A stretch of DNA of 64,000 nucleotides from Bradyrhizobium diazoefficiens (GCF_016616885.1 NZ_CP067102.1:7716501-7780500), one strand, 5' to 3'. Positions 8,814 to 17,060 are shown, counted from the stretch's first letter. Translations and numbers: made by a program. The notes: generated by a model from the letters alone, not told the origin.

Positions 8814-10109
8814 TCAGTGGCCGGCCATCGCAGGGACTTCGCCCGGAACCATGTCGCCGGGCACGACATCGTCCGGTCCCATCGCATGCTCGGGCCCGAG
8901 CTCGCCTTCCCACTTCGCCACGACCGAGGTCGCCAGCGTGTTGCCGATCACGTTGGTGGCGCTGCGGCCCATGTCGAGGAAGGTGTCGATGCCCATGATC
9001 ATGAGCAGGCCGGCCTCGGGGATGCCGAACTGTGACAGCGTCGATGCGATCACGACGAGGGAGGCGCGCGGCACGCCGGCGACGCCCTTGGAGGTGATCA
9101 TCAACGTCGCCAGCATCGCAAGCTGCGTCGAGAGCGACATCTCGATGTGATAGGTCTGCGCGATGAAGATGCTGGCGAAGGTGCAGTACATCATCGTGCC
9201 GTCGAGGTTGAAGGAGTAGCCGAGCGGCAGCACAAAGCTCGAGATTCGCGACGAGGCGCCAAAACGGTTGAGGCCTTCGAGCGTCTTCGGGTAGGCCGCT
9301 TCCGAGCTCGCGGTGGAGAACGCGATCATCAGCGGCTCGCGGATCAGCCTGAGGAGGTGGCTGTAGCGCGGCCCGATGACGATGAAGCCGACGATGACCA
9401 GGATGCCCCAGAGGATGAAGAGCGAGAGATAGAAGCCGCCCATGAACACGATGAGCTTCCAGAGCACCAGGAGGCCGTTCTTCGCGACCGTCGCGGTGAT
9501 GGCGGCCCAGACCGCGAACGGTGCGAACAGCATCACATAGCTCGTCACCTTCAGCATGATGTGGCCGAGATCGTCGATCAGCGCCAGGATCTGCTTGGAG
9601 CGCTCGGGCAGCGCGCCCATCGCCACCGAGAAGAACACGGCGAAGATCACGATCTGGAGGATCTCGTTCTGCGCCATCGCGTCCGCGATCGAGGTCGGGA
9701 TCAGATGGGTCAGGAATTTCTCGATCGAGAAGGCGGAGACCGGCAGGCCGGTCGATTGCGCCTTGTCAGGCAGCGTGCCGGGGAAATTGGCACCGGGCTG
9801 GAGCAGATTGACCATCACGAGGCCGAGCAGCAGCGAGATGAAAGAGGCGCTGACGAACCAGCCCATGGTCTTGGCGAAGATGCGCCCGAGCTTCGAGCCC
9901 GAGCCCATATGGGCAATGCCGCCGACCAGGGTCGCGAACACCAGCGGCGCAATGATCATCTTGATCAGGCGCAGGAAAATCACGGCGATCAGGTTGATGG
10001 ACGAGGCCCAGTCGGCCCGCGTATCGGGCATGAAGTTGAAGATCGCCGAGCCCATGATGATGCCGAGCACCATCGCCATCAAGATGTACTGCGTGAACCT
10101 GTTCGACAT
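8814..10109 (-). CDS. Dicarboxylate/amino acid:cation symporter (DctA/GltP family)
   Basis: The 431-residue inner-membrane protein belongs to the DAACS family. LRLIKMIIAPLVFATLVGGI is the conserved helix 2 region, the serine-rich hairpin is AFSTASSEAAYPKTL, and LPLGYSFNLDGTMMYCTFASIFIAQ is the substrate/cation site. TLMITSKGVAGVPRASLVV completes the second hairpin. The family imports C4-dicarboxylates or acidic amino acids with H+ or Na+. Orthology to DctA rather than GltP cannot be settled by eye. The C-terminus carries an extra acidic and Pro-rich tail. It is the first gene of a two-gene unit with a family 3 solute-binding protein. I found no -24/-12 promoter upstream. Confidence 0.88.
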   Translation of the reverse strand: MSNRFTQYILMAMVLGIIMGSAIFNFMPDTRADWASSINLIAVIFLRLIKMIIAPLVFATLVGGIAHMGSGSKLGRIFAKTMGWFVSASFISLLLGLVMVNLLQPGANFPGTLPDKAQSTGLPVSAFSIEKFLTHLIPTSIADAMAQNEILQIVIFAVFFSVAMGALPERSKQILALIDDLGHIMLKVTSYVMLFAPFAVWAAITATVAKNGLLVLWKLIVFMGGFYLSLFILWGILVIVGFIVIGPRYSHLLRLIREPLMIAFSTASSEAAYPKTLEGLNRFGASSRISSFVLPLGYSFNLDGTMMYCTFASIFIAQTYHIEMSLSTQLAMLATLMITSKGVAGVPRASLVVIASTLSQFGIPEAGLLMIMGIDTFLDMGRSATNVIGNTLATSVVAKWEGELGPEHAMGPDDVVPGDMVPGEVPAMAGH

Positions 10110-10320
10110 TGACTTACCCCGCTACATCGGCCGCTTCATGATGTCGCAGATATGACAACGACGCAACACGCTTTGCGTGCAGTCGCGATTGCCGGATGTT
10201 CCCGTCGCGAAACTGGACGCAGCGATCTAGCCTTCACGCAGCGCACAACGAATGCGGCTTGCACGTTTTCTTTGCGGCAGCTGCATCAATAATCGCCAAA
10301 TAAACAGTGAGGGGAACGCC

Positions 10321-11322
10321 ATGAGTGGACAGATCAATCGCCAGATCCTTCTGGTGGAAAAGCCCAGCGGCAAGCTCGGTCCCGAGCATTTCAAAATGGT
10401 CGAGGGCACGATGCCCGAGCCAAAGGACGGCGAGGCCCTGCTGCGCGTGCGTTACATCTCGCTCGACGCTGCCAACCGCGCCTGGATGCACGGCGCGACG
10501 TATCGCTCGGCGGTCGAGGCGAACAGCGTGATGGCGGGAGGCGGCATCGCCGAGGTCATCAGCTCGACGGCACCAGAGCTTGCTCCGGGCGACATCGTGT
10601 TCGGCGACACCGGCTGGCAGGAATTTGCCGCAGTGCCCGCAAAGCATCTCACGAAGATGCCGAAGCTGGAGCCGATGACGCATCTTCTGAGCGTGTTCGG
10701 CATCGCGGGCCTCACCGCCTATTTCGGCCTGCTCGAGGTCGGCAAGCCCAGGGAAGGCGAGACGGTCGTGGTCTCGGCGGCCGCAGGCTCGGTCGGCTCG
10801 ATCGTCGGACAGATCGCCAAGATCAAAGGATGCCGCGTCATCGGCATCGCCGGCGGCGCGGACAAATGCCACTGGCTGACCTCCGGGCTCGGCTTCGACG
10901 CCGCGGTCGACTACAAGGACGGCGCGGTGTTCAAGGCGCTGCGCGCGGCCGCACCGGAGGGCATCGACGTCTATTTCGACAATGTCGGCGGCGACATCCT
11001 CGAAGCCTGCCTCCCGCAGATGAACAATTGCGGCCGCATCGCCTGTTGCGGTGCGATCTCGCAATATGACGGCGCGCCGTCGGCGCACGGTCCGCGCGGC
11101 GTGCCCGGCCTGATCGTGGTGAAGCGGCTCGTGATGCAGGGCTTCATCGTGATGGACTACATGAAGGAGAGCCAGCGCGCGCTCGCCGATCTCCAGGCCT
11201 GGGTCAAGTCCGGAAAGCTGAAGGTGCAGGAAGACATCATCGACGGATTGCAAAACACGCCGAAGGCGCTGATCGGATTGCTGGCCGGCGAGAACCGCGG
11301 CAAGCGGATGGTCAAGCTCTGA
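10321..11322 (+). CDS. Zinc-independent NADPH-dependent oxidoreductase (MDR superfamily, CurA/LTB4DH-like)
   Basis: This 333-residue medium-chain reductase lacks the zinc ligands of alcohol dehydrogenases. The NADPH-binding motif AAAGSVGSIVGQIAK lies near residue 155, followed by RVIGIAGGADKC. FDNVGGDILEACLPQMNN and ISQYDG are signatures of the leukotriene B4 12-hydroxydehydrogenase/curcumin reductase group, which reduces the C=C bond of enones. The ATG at 10321 is preceded by GAGGGGA at good spacing. An in-frame start at 10252 would add 23 residues with no family match. The gene is divergent from the symporter operon. The physiological enone is unknown. Confidence 0.88.
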   Translation: MSGQINRQILLVEKPSGKLGPEHFKMVEGTMPEPKDGEALLRVRYISLDAANRAWMHGATYRSAVEANSVMAGGGIAEVISSTAPELAPGDIVFGDTGWQEFAAVPAKHLTKMPKLEPMTHLLSVFGIAGLTAYFGLLEVGKPREGETVVVSAAAGSVGSIVGQIAKIKGCRVIGIAGGADKCHWLTSGLGFDAAVDYKDGAVFKALRAAAPEGIDVYFDNVGGDILEACLPQMNNCGRIACCGAISQYDGAPSAHGPRGVPGLIVVKRLVMQGFIVMDYMKESQRALADLQAWVKSGKLKVQEDIIDGLQNTPKALIGLLAGENRGKRMVKL

Positions 11323-11336
11323 TGACGTATTGTTTT

Positions 11337-11385
11337 GAGCATGATCTTTTCGGAAAATCGCTGCACACTTTTCCGGATCATGCTC
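11337..11385. repeat. Short dispersed palindrome (family D)
   Basis: The arms GAGCATGATC and GATCATGCTC are perfect complements, and inner TTTTCGGAAAA / TTTTCCGG segments extend the stem. The element directly follows the oxidoreductase stop and may act as a transcript 3' end. Only one copy was seen in this window. Confidence 0.6.
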
Positions 11386-11535
11386 TAAGTTACGTCGCAA
11401 TTCGACACGTATTATCTACTTGCGGTAGTGGCCAAAGCGGCCAAGGGTGCCGCGCGCGCGGCATCACCCGCGACCATTGTTTGCATCACTTTTAATAAAT
11501 CGTCGGCGTTACCGACAGGGCAGGGATTCACCCAG

Positions 11536-12354
11536 ATGTTCAATACGTTGAAACATGCATCAACGGGTCAGGCGTTGCTCGCGGCAGCGCTCTTCGCAAC
11601 TGCAACAAGCGCATTCGCGCAGGCGCCGACCGAGGCTCAAAAGAGCGCCATCCGCTCCGCGTGCCGCTCGGATTTCATGGCGCACTGCTCGAGCGTGACG
11701 CCCGGCGGCGTCGAAGCGTATCAATGTTTGCAGAAAAACATGTCGAGCCTGTCGTCGGGATGCCAGACCGCGGTTCGCGCAGTCGAGCCGGCTGCAGCGC
11801 CGGCCAAATCTGAGCCTGCCAAGTCTGAACCTGCAAAGACCGAAGCAGCGCCCGCTGCCGAGCCTGCGGCGAAGCCGGCCGCAGCAGCCGCTCCGAAAGC
11901 GGCGGCGGCCAAGCAGCCGAGCAACGCACAAGTTGCTGCGGTCAAGAGCGCGTGCCGCGCCGACTATCCCAAGGTTTGCGCCAGCGTGCCGCCGGGCGGC
12001 GCTCCCGCGCTCGAATGCCTGGAGAAGAATAAGGCCAAGGTTTCGGCGGCTTGCGCGAAGGCCGTGACCGCTGCGGCCGGTGGCGGCGGCGCAACAGCGA
12101 CGGCCGCGCCAGCGGCTGCTGCCGCACCGGCTGCCGGAGCCGCGCCGGCGGCGGCGCCCGCTGCGATCGTACTGCGCCCGCTGCGGCCGCGTGAAGAGCT
12201 GTTCATCGTCCGCTCCGCCTGCGGCGCCGACATCCGCACGCTCTGCGCCGGCGTCCCGCCCGGCGGTGGCCGCATCGTGCAATGCATCGCCAGCAAGGCC
12301 GCATCGCTGTCGCCGGGTTGCAAGGACGTGCTGGCGCCGTTCGCGGCGCGCTAA
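11536..12354 (+). CDS. Secreted protein with three cysteine-rich repeats
   Basis: The 272-residue protein has a signal peptide (ALLAAALFATATSAFA, cleavage about residue 28). Three modules follow at about residues 39-80, 136-177 and 225-266. Each has four cysteines with identical spacing, C-x7-C-x12-C-x11-C, and a central P-G-G. The Cys are at 43, 51, 64, 76; 140, 148, 161, 173; and 229, 237, 250, 262. The linkers are Ala/Pro/Lys-rich. The pattern resembles the Cys-rich repeat of Golgi GLG1/FGFR-binding proteins (PF00839), which also occurs in rhizobial exported proteins. It is probably periplasmic, with two disulfides per module. The function is unknown. An in-frame start at 11428 would bury the signal peptide, so 11536 is preferred. 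Confidence 0.8.
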   Translation: MFNTLKHASTGQALLAAALFATATSAFAQAPTEAQKSAIRSACRSDFMAHCSSVTPGGVEAYQCLQKNMSSLSSGCQTAVRAVEPAAAPAKSEPAKSEPAKTEAAPAAEPAAKPAAAAAPKAAAAKQPSNAQVAAVKSACRADYPKVCASVPPGGAPALECLEKNKAKVSAACAKAVTAAAGGGGATATAAPAAAAAPAAGAAPAAAPAAIVLRPLRPREELFIVRSACGADIRTLCAGVPPGGGRIVQCIASKAASLSPGCKDVLAPFAAR

Positions 12355-12474
12355 GGCTACCCGCAAGTCAGGCGCCGTCGATATCCGACGGCGCATGGAT
12401 GAATTTTCGTACGCCGGCAGCGACTAATCTTTGCCTATATCCGATTTCAATCACGACAAGACCGGGAGGACAAC

Positions 12475-12690
12475 ATGCGTGCATTCCTGCTCATCGCTTC
12501 CGCGCTCCTCGCCTTCGCGGCGACCATGACCTTCGAGTCGTCCGATGCCAACGCAGTGGTGTGCGCCCGCGGCGTTTACCGCGCCGGCTGCGCCGGGCCG
12601 AATGCGGCCGTGGTGGTCCGCAGGCCGGTGCCGGTTGTCCGCTGCACCAGAGTGCTGGTGAATGGTGTCTACGTGAAGCGCTGCGTCTGA
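12475..12690 (+). CDS. Small secreted protein, unknown function
   Basis: A 71-residue protein preceded by GGGAGGA. The first ~27 residues are a signal peptide (FLLIASALLAFAATMTF, likely cleavage after DANA). The mature part is about 45 residues with four cysteines (VCARG, AGCAG, RCTRV, KRCV) and Val/Arg-rich segments. That suggests a small disulfide-bonded periplasmic or exported protein. It lies 120 bp after the Cys-rich repeat gene and may be expressed separately. No function is known to me. Confidence 0.65.
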   Translation: MRAFLLIASALLAFAATMTFESSDANAVVCARGVYRAGCAGPNAAVVVRRPVPVVRCTRVLVNGVYVKRCV

Positions 12691-12830
12691 CGCGCGGGTA
12701 GTCAATCCAGCGCAGTTTGGCTATGGTTCGGAACTGACGGTTTCGGGTCCGCGCGAGGCGTGTGCTCGCGACTTTGCTGCGGTGCACCTCGCTCGCCGAT
12801 AATTCCGCTGGCGTGGGAAGCTACCCTGAG

Positions 12831-12850
12831 ATAGTAAGTATACTGTCAAT
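12831..12850. promoter_or_regulatory. Operator overlapping the -10 element of the flavoprotein/CoA-ligase operon
   Basis: ATAGTAAGTATACTGTCAAT matches 17 of 20 positions of the operator at 17014-17033. TATACT inside it (12839-12844) is a good -10 hexamer and sits at the same offset as the -10 of the other site. The ribosome binding site AGGGAGG (12852-12858) follows at once. A repressor bound here would block transcription initiation. Confidence 0.6.
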
Positions 12851-12864
12851 TAGGGAGGCAGAAT

Positions 12865-14004
12865 TTGCGGATCGCCGTGATTGGCGGAGGGCCAGGTGGG
12901 CTCTACTTCGCCTATCTCTGGAAGAAGCGTCACCCCGAGGATCACGTCGACCTGTTCGAACAGAACCCGGCCGACGCGACCTGGGGCTTTGGCGTCGTGT
13001 TCTCCGACCAGGCCCTGGAGTTCCTGCGCGCCGACGACCCCGAGACGGTCGATGCGATCGCGCCGCATATGGAGAGCTGGCAGAACATCACGCTGAACCA
13101 TGGCGGCAACTGCGTCGCCATCGACGGCGTCGGCTTCTCCTCGATCGGCCGGCTCGAGCTCCTGCAGTTCCTGCAACAGCGCGCGCTCGATGCAGGCATC
13201 ACCCCTCGCTTCGACACCCAGATTCACGGCATCGACCAGCTCAACGGCCACGATTTGATCGTCGCCGCAGATGGCTTGAACTCGCTGGTGCGTCGCGCCT
13301 ATGAGGGTGATTTCGGCACCTCGCTGTCCTATTCCTCCAACAAATTCGTCTGGTACGGCACCTCAAAACGCTTCGACACGCTGTCCCAGACTTTTGTGAA
13401 GACCGACCGCGGCGCGTTCAATGCGCACCACTATCGCTACTCGCCGAACATGAGCACCTTCCTGGTCGAGTGCGATCATGCGACCTGGCAGGCCTATGGC
13501 TTCGCCTACAAGGACGTCGAGCAGTCCAAGGGCGTCTGCGAAGAGGTGTTTGCCGACACGCTCGGCGGCCATTGCCTCGTCTCCAACAAATCGGTCTGGC
13601 GCAATTTCCCCTGGGTCTGGAACGAGCACTGGTCGTTCAAGAACATGGTGCTGATCGGCGACGCGCTGCATTCGGCGCATTTCTCGATCGGCTCGGGTAC
13701 GCGGCTCGCGATCGAGGATGCGATCGCGCTGGTCAAGGCGCTGGAATCGGATGCCCATCTGTCGACCGCGCTGCACCGCTACCAGGCCGCCCGCAAGCCG
13801 GTGGTGCAAAAACTCATCGATGCCGCGCGCACCTCGGCCTTCTGGTACGAGCACTTTGCCCAGCACATGCAGCTTGGCCTGATGGACTTCGCCTACAGCT
13901 ACATCACCCGCTCCGGCCGCATCGATGATTCACGGCTGCGTGTGATGTCGCCAGCCTTCATGGCGCGCTACGAGGCGGAGAAGAACGGCGGAGACGCGGC
14001 ATGA
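12865..14004 (+). CDS. FAD-dependent monooxygenase, salicylyl-CoA 5-hydroxylase-like
   Basis: The 379-residue flavoprotein begins MRIAVIGGGPGGLYFAYLW, a class A flavin hydroxylase Rossmann motif, and has GDALHSAHFSIGSGTRLAIEDA near residue 270 as the second FAD site. DLFEQNPADATWGFGVVFSD resembles the N-terminal half of anthraniloyl-CoA/salicylyl-CoA monooxygenases. The next gene is an aryl-CoA ligase and a gentisate dioxygenase lies 3 kb away, so hydroxylation of salicylyl-CoA to gentisyl-CoA is the best reading; an aminobenzoyl-CoA substrate is the alternative. The start is TTG with AGGGAGG six bases upstream. The stop overlaps the ligase ATG by four bases, implying translational coupling. 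Confidence 0.68.
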   Translation: MRIAVIGGGPGGLYFAYLWKKRHPEDHVDLFEQNPADATWGFGVVFSDQALEFLRADDPETVDAIAPHMESWQNITLNHGGNCVAIDGVGFSSIGRLELLQFLQQRALDAGITPRFDTQIHGIDQLNGHDLIVAADGLNSLVRRAYEGDFGTSLSYSSNKFVWYGTSKRFDTLSQTFVKTDRGAFNAHHYRYSPNMSTFLVECDHATWQAYGFAYKDVEQSKGVCEEVFADTLGGHCLVSNKSVWRNFPWVWNEHWSFKNMVLIGDALHSAHFSIGSGTRLAIEDAIALVKALESDAHLSTALHRYQAARKPVVQKLIDAARTSAFWYEHFAQHMQLGLMDFAYSYITRSGRIDDSRLRVMSPAFMARYEAEKNGGDAA

Positions 14005-15614
14005 GCAACGAGATACGCGACCAGGTGCCCGCGGACAGCGCGGGCACCCGCGAGATCGGCTTTGCCGTTCCGGATATCTACAACGCCAGCCGCGTGCTGT
14101 TCGACAATCTCGCCAAAAGCCGTAGCGACAAGCTCGCGCTGATTGGCCCGGCGGGTACGCGGACCTATGCCGAGCTCTGTGCCGAGGCTTGCCGCTGGGG
14201 CAACGGCTTTGCGTCGCTCGGCCTGGAGCGCGGCGACCGCGTGCTGATGTTCCTCGACGATACCCCCGCCTATCCCGCCGCCTTTTTCGGCGCGGTGCGC
14301 GCCGGCTTCGTCCCGCTGCTGATCAACACGTTGACACCGCCAGACCTGCTGCAATTCTATCTCGCCGATTCCGGCGCGACCGTTGCGGTGGCGGATGCCG
14401 AGTTCTGCGCGCGTTTCAATACCGAGGCCTGCAAGGACACGGAGCTGAGCACACTGGTCGTCGTCAATGGCGTGGTGGGCGATCACGCAGCGCCGAAGGT
14501 GTTGGCCGCAGCGGACTGGCTTGCACAATTTCCAGCCGAGCTGGCCGAAGCCCCGACGCATCGCAACGAGATGGCGTTCTGGATGTACTCCTCCGGCTCA
14601 ACCGGCCGGCCCAAGGGCATCGTGCATCTCCAGCATGACATGGCCTATAGCGAGGCTGCTTTTGCGCAAAACGTGCTGAAGCTGACCCCGGAGGACATCT
14701 GCTTCTCCGTGCCGAAGATTTTCTTCGCCTACGGCTTTGGCAATTCCGTCACTTTCCCGTTCTCCGCGGGCGCGGCAACTTTGCTGCTGCCGGGACAGCC
14801 GAAGCCGGCATCGATCTTCGCCGCAATCGGGCAGTACAAGCCGACGGTCTTCTTCGGTCTGCCGACGCTGTACACCGCCCTCACCAAGGCCGAGGGCGCG
14901 GACAAGACGAACTTCTCGTCGCTACGCATGGCACTCTCGGCAGCCGAGGTGCTCTCGGCCGAGGTCTTCAACGGCTGGAAGACGCTCACGGGCCTCGAGA
15001 TCGTCGAAGGTCTCGGCTCGACCGAGGTGCTGCACATCTACCTCTCCAACCGCCCCGGGCAGAAGAAGCTCGGCGCCGCGGGCCTGCGCGTGCCCGGCTA
15101 CGAGGTGGCGCTGCGCGACAAGGACGGACGCGACGTCGGCGACAACGAGGAAGGCATTTTGTGGGTCCGCGGCGATTCCAACACGCCGCTGTACTGGAAC
15201 CGGCCGGACAAATCCGCCGAGACCATCCGCGAGGAGGGTTGGATCTACACCGGTGACCGCTTCGTCCGCGATAGCGACGGCTTCCACTTCTTCCGCGGCC
15301 GCGCCGATGATCTCATCAAGATCTCGGGCCAGTGGGTCTACCCGCTCGAGGTCGAACTGTGCCTCGCCGACCACCCCGAGATTCGTGAATGCGCCGTGTT
15401 CGCGGCCGAGCTGCCGGACCGGCGCATGACGCTGAAGGCGGTGGTGGTCATGAACAACCGCGCCACCGATCAGAGCGAGGCGACGCGGCGGCTGCAGGAT
15501 TACGTCAAGAGCAAGCTGCTGCCCTACAAATATCCGCGCGAGGTGATTTTCACCGACGAGCTGCCGAAGACGGGTACGGGGAAGATCGATCGGCAGGCGT
15601 TGTTGCGGATGTGA
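14001..15614 (+). CDS. Benzoate-CoA ligase family protein, probable salicylate-CoA ligase
   Basis: The 537-residue acyl-adenylating enzyme shows the AMP-binding P-loop YSSGSTGRPKG at about residues 196-206. It also has VEGLGSTEVLHIYLSN as the adenine/aryl-pocket motif, WIYTGDRF near 416 and the catalytic lysine motif PKTGTGKIDRQAL at about 522-534. GSTEVLHI and the preceding FFGLPTLYTAL resemble benzoate-CoA ligases. It would activate an aromatic acid with ATP and CoA in the cytosol. The 4-bp ATGA overlap with the flavoprotein hydroxylase gene makes salicylate the likely acid; benzoate or anthranilate remain possible. Confidence 0.78.
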   Translation: MSNEIRDQVPADSAGTREIGFAVPDIYNASRVLFDNLAKSRSDKLALIGPAGTRTYAELCAEACRWGNGFASLGLERGDRVLMFLDDTPAYPAAFFGAVRAGFVPLLINTLTPPDLLQFYLADSGATVAVADAEFCARFNTEACKDTELSTLVVVNGVVGDHAAPKVLAAADWLAQFPAELAEAPTHRNEMAFWMYSSGSTGRPKGIVHLQHDMAYSEAAFAQNVLKLTPEDICFSVPKIFFAYGFGNSVTFPFSAGAATLLLPGQPKPASIFAAIGQYKPTVFFGLPTLYTALTKAEGADKTNFSSLRMALSAAEVLSAEVFNGWKTLTGLEIVEGLGSTEVLHIYLSNRPGQKKLGAAGLRVPGYEVALRDKDGRDVGDNEEGILWVRGDSNTPLYWNRPDKSAETIREEGWIYTGDRFVRDSDGFHFFRGRADDLIKISGQWVYPLEVELCLADHPEIRECAVFAAELPDRRMTLKAVVVMNNRATDQSEATRRLQDYVKSKLLPYKYPREVIFTDELPKTGTGKIDRQALLRM

Positions 15615-15642
15615 GGCTCCGCTGTCATCGCCACACCCTCGC

Positions 15643-15777
15643 TGTCGTCCCGGCGAAGGCCGGGACCCATACGCCGCAGCAGCAGTTGTTGCGCGAGATG
15701 GTCATTACCTGTGTTCGCCAAACTACTGCTGCGGCGTATGGGTCCCGGATCTGCGCTTCGCTTGTCCGGGACGACAG
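15643..15777. repeat. Dispersed palindromic repeat (family C), well preserved copy
   Basis: The outer arms CTGTCGTCCCGG and CCGGGACGACAG and inner arms around ACCCATACGCCGCAGCAG are inverted, so the whole 135 bp can fold into a long hairpin. It lies between the convergent CoA ligase and marR genes. Diverged relatives lie at 5602-5729 and 41569-41672. Confidence 0.75.
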
Positions 15778-15816
15778 CGGAGTATGAGGCGCGAACATTG
15801 CCTCACACGCCTCCCC

Positions 15817-16329
15817 TCACCCCGCCTTGCCCAAATGCTCCAGCGCATCCTCGGCCCGCAGCGGCACGCGTGACGCCTCGTTGTTGAGATCGACGAGCTG
15901 CGCCATCAGCCCCATCAACGCCTTGCGCTCGGTGGGCTTGAGCGGCTCCAGCATGCGCGCCTGGGCGCGTTCGACGGCCGGGATGATCTCGCGCAGGATC
16001 GCGGCGCCTTGCTTGGTCAGATAGAGCAGCTTGATCCGCTTGTCCTCCGGTGCCGGCTTGCGCTCGATAAAATCCTTGGCCTGGAGCCGTTCGATCACGC
16101 TGCCGAGCGTGGAGCGGTCGAAGGCGATCACGGCCGACAACCGCGTCGCGTCGATGCCGGGATGGGTGTGGATCGCGATCAGCGCCGCATATTGCACCGG
16201 GGTCAGATCGAACGCCTTGCACTCCTCCATGAAGATCGAGACCGCGATCTGCTGCATGCGCCGGAACAGATAGCCCGGCGCGGCATAGACCGCGTCCATC
16301 GTGATCGGAGGCAGAGGCTTACTCGGCAT
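15817..16329 (-). CDS. MarR family regulator of the gentisate cluster
   Basis: The 170-residue protein (from MPSKPLPPITMDAVYAAP) has a winged helix. Recognition region DATRLSAVIAFDRSTLGSVIERLQAKDFIERK is followed by wing APEDKRIKLLYLTKQGAAIL, and helices at both ends form the dimer interface. MarR proteins usually repress nearby catabolic genes and release DNA on binding a phenolic or aryl-CoA ligand. The ATG at 16329 overlaps the end of the isomerase gene by 11 bp, so both are translated from one mRNA. Two matching operators at 12831-12850 and 17014-17033 are the obvious targets. An in-frame extension to 16485 lies wholly in the isomerase gene and is rejected. Confidence 0.87.
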   Translation of the reverse strand: MPSKPLPPITMDAVYAAPGYLFRRMQQIAVSIFMEECKAFDLTPVQYAALIAIHTHPGIDATRLSAVIAFDRSTLGSVIERLQAKDFIERKPAPEDKRIKLLYLTKQGAAILREIIPAVERAQARMLEPLKPTERKALMGLMAQLVDLNNEASRVPLRAEDALEHLGKAG

Positions 16330-16951
16330 CGGGCTGCTTCTGCGGTGCGGCATTGGCGAAGGCGCCCAACGCCTTGGCCGCGGCCTCTGCCTTGAGCAGG
16401 CGCGGATAGGCCGCGACATCGACGCCGAAGCGGCGCGCATTGGCAAGCTGCGGCACCAGGCAGAGATCGGCAAGCGTCGGTGCATCGCCGAAACAGAACG
16501 GTCCCGGCTCGGCCCTGATCAGCGTCTCGCAGGCCGACAGCCCCTCGCGATTGACCCAGGCGGCCCAGTCCTGGACTTTCTCCTCAGCCAAACCAAGCTC
16601 GCGCAGCCGCGCCAGCACCTTCAAATTCTGCACCGGATGGGTGTCGCAGGCGATCGCCAGCGCGAACGCCCGCACCTTGGCGCGCTGCAGCGGATCCTTG
16701 GGCAGCAATGGCGGGTTGGGATGAGTCTCGTCGAGCCATTCGATGATGGCGACCGACTGGGTCAGCACCGCGCCCGCGTCGTTCTCCAGCGCCGGCACCA
16801 GGCCCTGCGGGTTGATGGCGAGATAGGCCGGCGCGCATTGCTCGCCCTTGCGCAAATGATGCGGCAGGTGCTCGGCCCCGAGGCCCTTGAGATTCAGCGC
16901 GATCCGCACGCGGTAGGCGGCGCTGGAGCGGAAATAGCCGTGCAGCTTCAT
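16319..16951 (-). CDS. maiA: Glutathione-dependent maleylpyruvate/maleylacetoacetate isomerase
   Basis: The 210-residue zeta-class glutathione-transferase-like protein begins MKLHGYFRSSAAYRVRIALNLKG; the SSAAYRVRIAL stretch is the family's glutathione site. NPQGLVPALENDAGAVLTQSVAIIEWLDE completes the thioredoxin fold. An all-helical domain follows (FCFGDAPTLADLCLVPQLANARRFGVD). Within a gentisate cluster the substrate is probably maleylpyruvate, isomerised to fumarylpyruvate; in tyrosine degradation the homologue acts on maleylacetoacetate. The ATG at 16951 has GGGAGGG upstream, and the extension to 16987 is rejected. It is divergent from gtdA and leads a two-gene operon with marR. Confidence 0.85.
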   Translation of the reverse strand: MKLHGYFRSSAAYRVRIALNLKGLGAEHLPHHLRKGEQCAPAYLAINPQGLVPALENDAGAVLTQSVAIIEWLDETHPNPPLLPKDPLQRAKVRAFALAIACDTHPVQNLKVLARLRELGLAEEKVQDWAAWVNREGLSACETLIRAEPGPFCFGDAPTLADLCLVPQLANARRFGVDVAAYPRLLKAEAAAKALGAFANAAPQKQPDAE

Positions 16952-16999
16952 CGGAACCCTCCCGTGAATTTTCTCGTTACTTAGCAAGAGTGGCCGCCA

Positions 17000-17033
17000 T
17001 TGACGCTACAAAGATTGTCAGTATGCTGTCAAT
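17000..17033. promoter_or_regulatory. Divergent gtdA/maiA promoter with palindromic operator
   Basis: On the plus strand TTGACG (17000-17005) and TATGCT (17022-17027) are 16 bp apart and face gtdA. The -10 lies inside the palindrome ATTGTCAGTATGCTGTCAAT (17014-17033), whose arms match at 16 of 20 positions. Read the other way the palindrome supplies a perfect TTGACA that may be the -35 of maiA-marR. One repressor dimer here could silence both directions. Confidence 0.62.
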
Positions 17034-17060
17034 CTACAGAAAAACGACGGGAGCCGCGCC

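Noticed and set aside
9147..10112. 321-codon frame antisense to the symporter gene
   Set aside because: Charged, repetitive composition typical of antisense frames opposite membrane proteins; the symporter motifs are complete on the minus strand.
10251..10275. Possible sigma-54 promoter (TTGCACGTTTTCTTTGC) near the symporter
   Set aside because: The distance between the GC and TGC elements is two bases too long and it faces the oxidoreductase rather than the symporter.
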